From Syntrophomonadaceae bacterium (GTDB taxonomy: Bacteria > Bacillota_D > Dethiobacteria > DTU022 > PWGO01), in the NCBI GenBank assembly GCA_003554535.1, contig PWGT01000158.1, positions 1 through 6,353 of the forward strand: 6,353 bases of DNA. The letters are read 5' to 3'. The notes beneath the pieces were generated by a model that had not been told where the DNA came from, made no database searches, and was given only the letters and a program-made list of their open reading frames with translations. Made by a program: the position numbers and the translations under genes. Below are positions 5,219 to 6,353 of this stretch, in pieces (positions within the stretch are counted from its first letter, which is position 1; every line of letters begins with the position of its first letter).

Positions 5219-6127
5219 ATGAGTGAAGCCGACAGACGGCTGTCCGAGGAGAGCGAGCAACGGTTTCTAGACCTGTACGCTCATCTGTTGGTCTATGTCA
5301 ACGACCGATTCGAGGTCATCGAAGAGATCGAAACGGTCGCTGATCTTGAACAGCACTATACTGACGAGCTCCTCCCGCTCCGAAACACGCTGTACAACGA
5401 GTCGACGACGGACCTGATAGAAGACTTCGTTGAAGAGAATCCTCCCGACCTGCCGGAGGCTGGTCTCGAACAGATCGCAGCGTGGACTGACTTCGTCGCC
5501 GGAGAGTTCGTCGTCGTCCGCTATCGAGAGGACGACGCAATCTTCCTCGATTGGACAGAACCGCCGAAAGCATACGCAGTCCGTCCGGCTCGGCTTCCGT
5601 TCGCCGAACTGTGGGATGAATCTGCGCTTCCCGTCCCGGTCTCGAGTGTCGTCCTGTTACCGTTCGAGGACCAGATCGTCTACGACGGGTGGATCGGGGT
5701 CAAGAACATCATCTTCGGGGGTTCCCTCAGTACTGACATCGATGACGAGTATGAGGAGGCCAAACATCGCTTCGGCATCATCGACTCGCTTCCAGTGCCC
5801 GAGGAAGACGAAAAGACGGACGCCGAGGAGTTGCGCTTCTATATGAAGAACAAGCGCAACCGAGAGCGATACGCGTCGGAGATCGAGCAGTTGCGGGAGA
5901 AAACCGACGAACTGGAGCGGATTTACCACCAGGAAATGGGGAAGGCCCGAGCCCGCAGCTTGGGTCGCGAACTGCGCGAGTTGGGACTCAACGAAGCCTA
6001 CGTAGCGATCTACGATGATCGGATCATCACTAGTGCCCCCTCCGAATCCGAGGTTCGCAAGCTACTCGAAGAGATTATGCCCGCTGGGAAGGCGGACCAC
6101 CCCTACGTCTACCACTTCGATCCCTGA
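5219..6127 (+). CDS. Uncharacterised acidic 302-aa protein with C-terminal coiled coil
   Basis: I do not recognise a named family. The protein is soluble, with no signal peptide or membrane segment. Residues 1-80 look helical and acidic (LDLYAHLLVYVNDRF near the start). Residues 95-165 look beta-rich, with alternating hydrophobic stretches (EFVVVRYREDDAIFLDW, VSSVVLLPFEDQIVYDGWI). Residues about 203-255 are charged and helical (RNRERYASEIEQLREKTDEL) and likely a coiled coil, followed by a compact alpha/beta end (EAYVAIYDDRIITSAPSESE). The ATG at 5219 lies 55 nt after the toxin stop, so it may be cotranscribed or have its own promoter; no clear Shine-Dalgarno or TATA box was seen in the gap. 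It converges with the next gene, leaving 14 nt. A link to the toxin-antitoxin pair is only positional. Confidence 0.85.
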   Translation: MSEADRRLSEESEQRFLDLYAHLLVYVNDRFEVIEEIETVADLEQHYTDELLPLRNTLYNESTTDLIEDFVEENPPDLPEAGLEQIAAWTDFVAGEFVVVRYREDDAIFLDWTEPPKAYAVRPARLPFAELWDESALPVPVSSVVLLPFEDQIVYDGWIGVKNIIFGGSLSTDIDDEYEEAKHRFGIIDSLPVPEEDEKTDAEELRFYMKNKRNRERYASEIEQLREKTDELERIYHQEMGKARARSLGRELRELGLNEAYVAIYDDRIITSAPSESEVRKLLEEIMPAGKADHPYVYHFDP

Positions 6128-6141
6128 CCGAGAATCCACAG

Positions 6142-6353
6142 CTACGATTGGAGTTGCGTGACAGCCGATTCGATTTCGCTTTTGATCGGTTCGCCGGAGA
6201 ACTCGAACATTCTGTCCCCGACACCGAAGGCATATCTCTGGTGGAAGACATCGACGTGAATCCAGCATTCGACATCGCTGTCTGTCGCCTCATACTCGGC
6301 TTCACTTGTATTCTCTCCGTGCCTCAGCACGTCGAGCAGGTATTTTTCGATAC
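6142..6353 (-). CDS. Uncharacterised protein, C-terminal fragment (cut by right edge)
   Basis: On the minus strand a frame is open from the right edge to a TGA at 6142-6144, giving 69 residues plus the partial first codon. The visible part reads as a helix (IEKYLLDVLRHGENT), then beta-like segments (DVECWIHVDVFHQRYAFGV, DRMFEFSG) and a final helix (PIKSEIESAVTQL). The GTG at 6330 is probably internal, because the frame continues upstream with protein-like sequence. I recognise no family. Two other minus-strand frames are also open here but lack the acidic, alternating pattern, so this one is preferred. It converges on the 302-aa gene with a 14-nt gap and no visible T-rich terminator. Confidence 0.6.
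   Translation of the reverse strand, partial: IEKYLLDVLRHGENTSEAEYEATDSDVECWIHVDVFHQRYAFGVGDRMFEFSGEPIKSEIESAVTQLQS

Noticed and set aside
6128..6141. Terminator between the two convergent right-end genes
   Set aside because: The gap is only 14 nt with no hairpin or T-run.

Overview
The window comes from the genome of a halophilic archaeon (class Halobacteria). The predicted proteins are strongly acidic, with Asp/Glu-rich surfaces and tails. Coding DNA is GC-rich, upstream elements look like archaeal TATA boxes, and several gene families are familiar from haloarchaea. The genus cannot be named from sequence alone.

Layout: (1) 1-369, plus strand: the C-terminal end of a cobalamin-independent methionine synthase (metE), cut by the left edge. 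(2) 370-642: the gap between the convergent metE and nrdA 3' ends. It holds a degenerate 42-bp tandem repeat of about 3.8 copies, rich in small inverted repeats. (3) 643-4010, minus strand: a deoxyribonucleotide-synthesis operon read nrdR - (60-codon ORF of doubtful status) - nrdB - nrdA. It encodes the NrdR repressor and both subunits of a class I ribonucleotide reductase. The catalytic subunit is short and lacks the N-terminal ATP-cone. NrdR does carry an ATP-cone, so nucleotide sensing may lie mainly at transcription here (inference). A perfect palindrome, CCCCATATATGGGG, sits just upstream of nrdR where a TATA box belongs and resembles the core of bacterial NrdR boxes. (4) 4011-4291: the intergenic region between divergent nrdR and the next operon. 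It contains a striking 75-bp imperfect inverted repeat (4167-4241) immediately upstream of a TATA-like element. (5) 4292-5163, plus strand: a probable type II toxin-antitoxin pair, a UPF0175-type antitoxin followed by a PIN-domain toxin. (6) 5219-6127, plus strand: an unrecognised 302-aa protein with a predicted coiled coil. (7) 6142-6353, minus strand: the C-terminal end of an unrecognised protein running off the right edge.

The left part (metE, nrd) is core metabolism. The part to the right of nrdR looks like an accessory segment: a toxin-antitoxin pair, unknown genes and less strict codon third-position GC. No tRNA, rRNA, CRISPR array or transposase gene was seen. The items most worth following up are the candidate archaeal NrdR operator overlapping the TATA box, the large inverted repeat before the toxin-antitoxin operon, and the 42-bp repeats between metE and nrdA.
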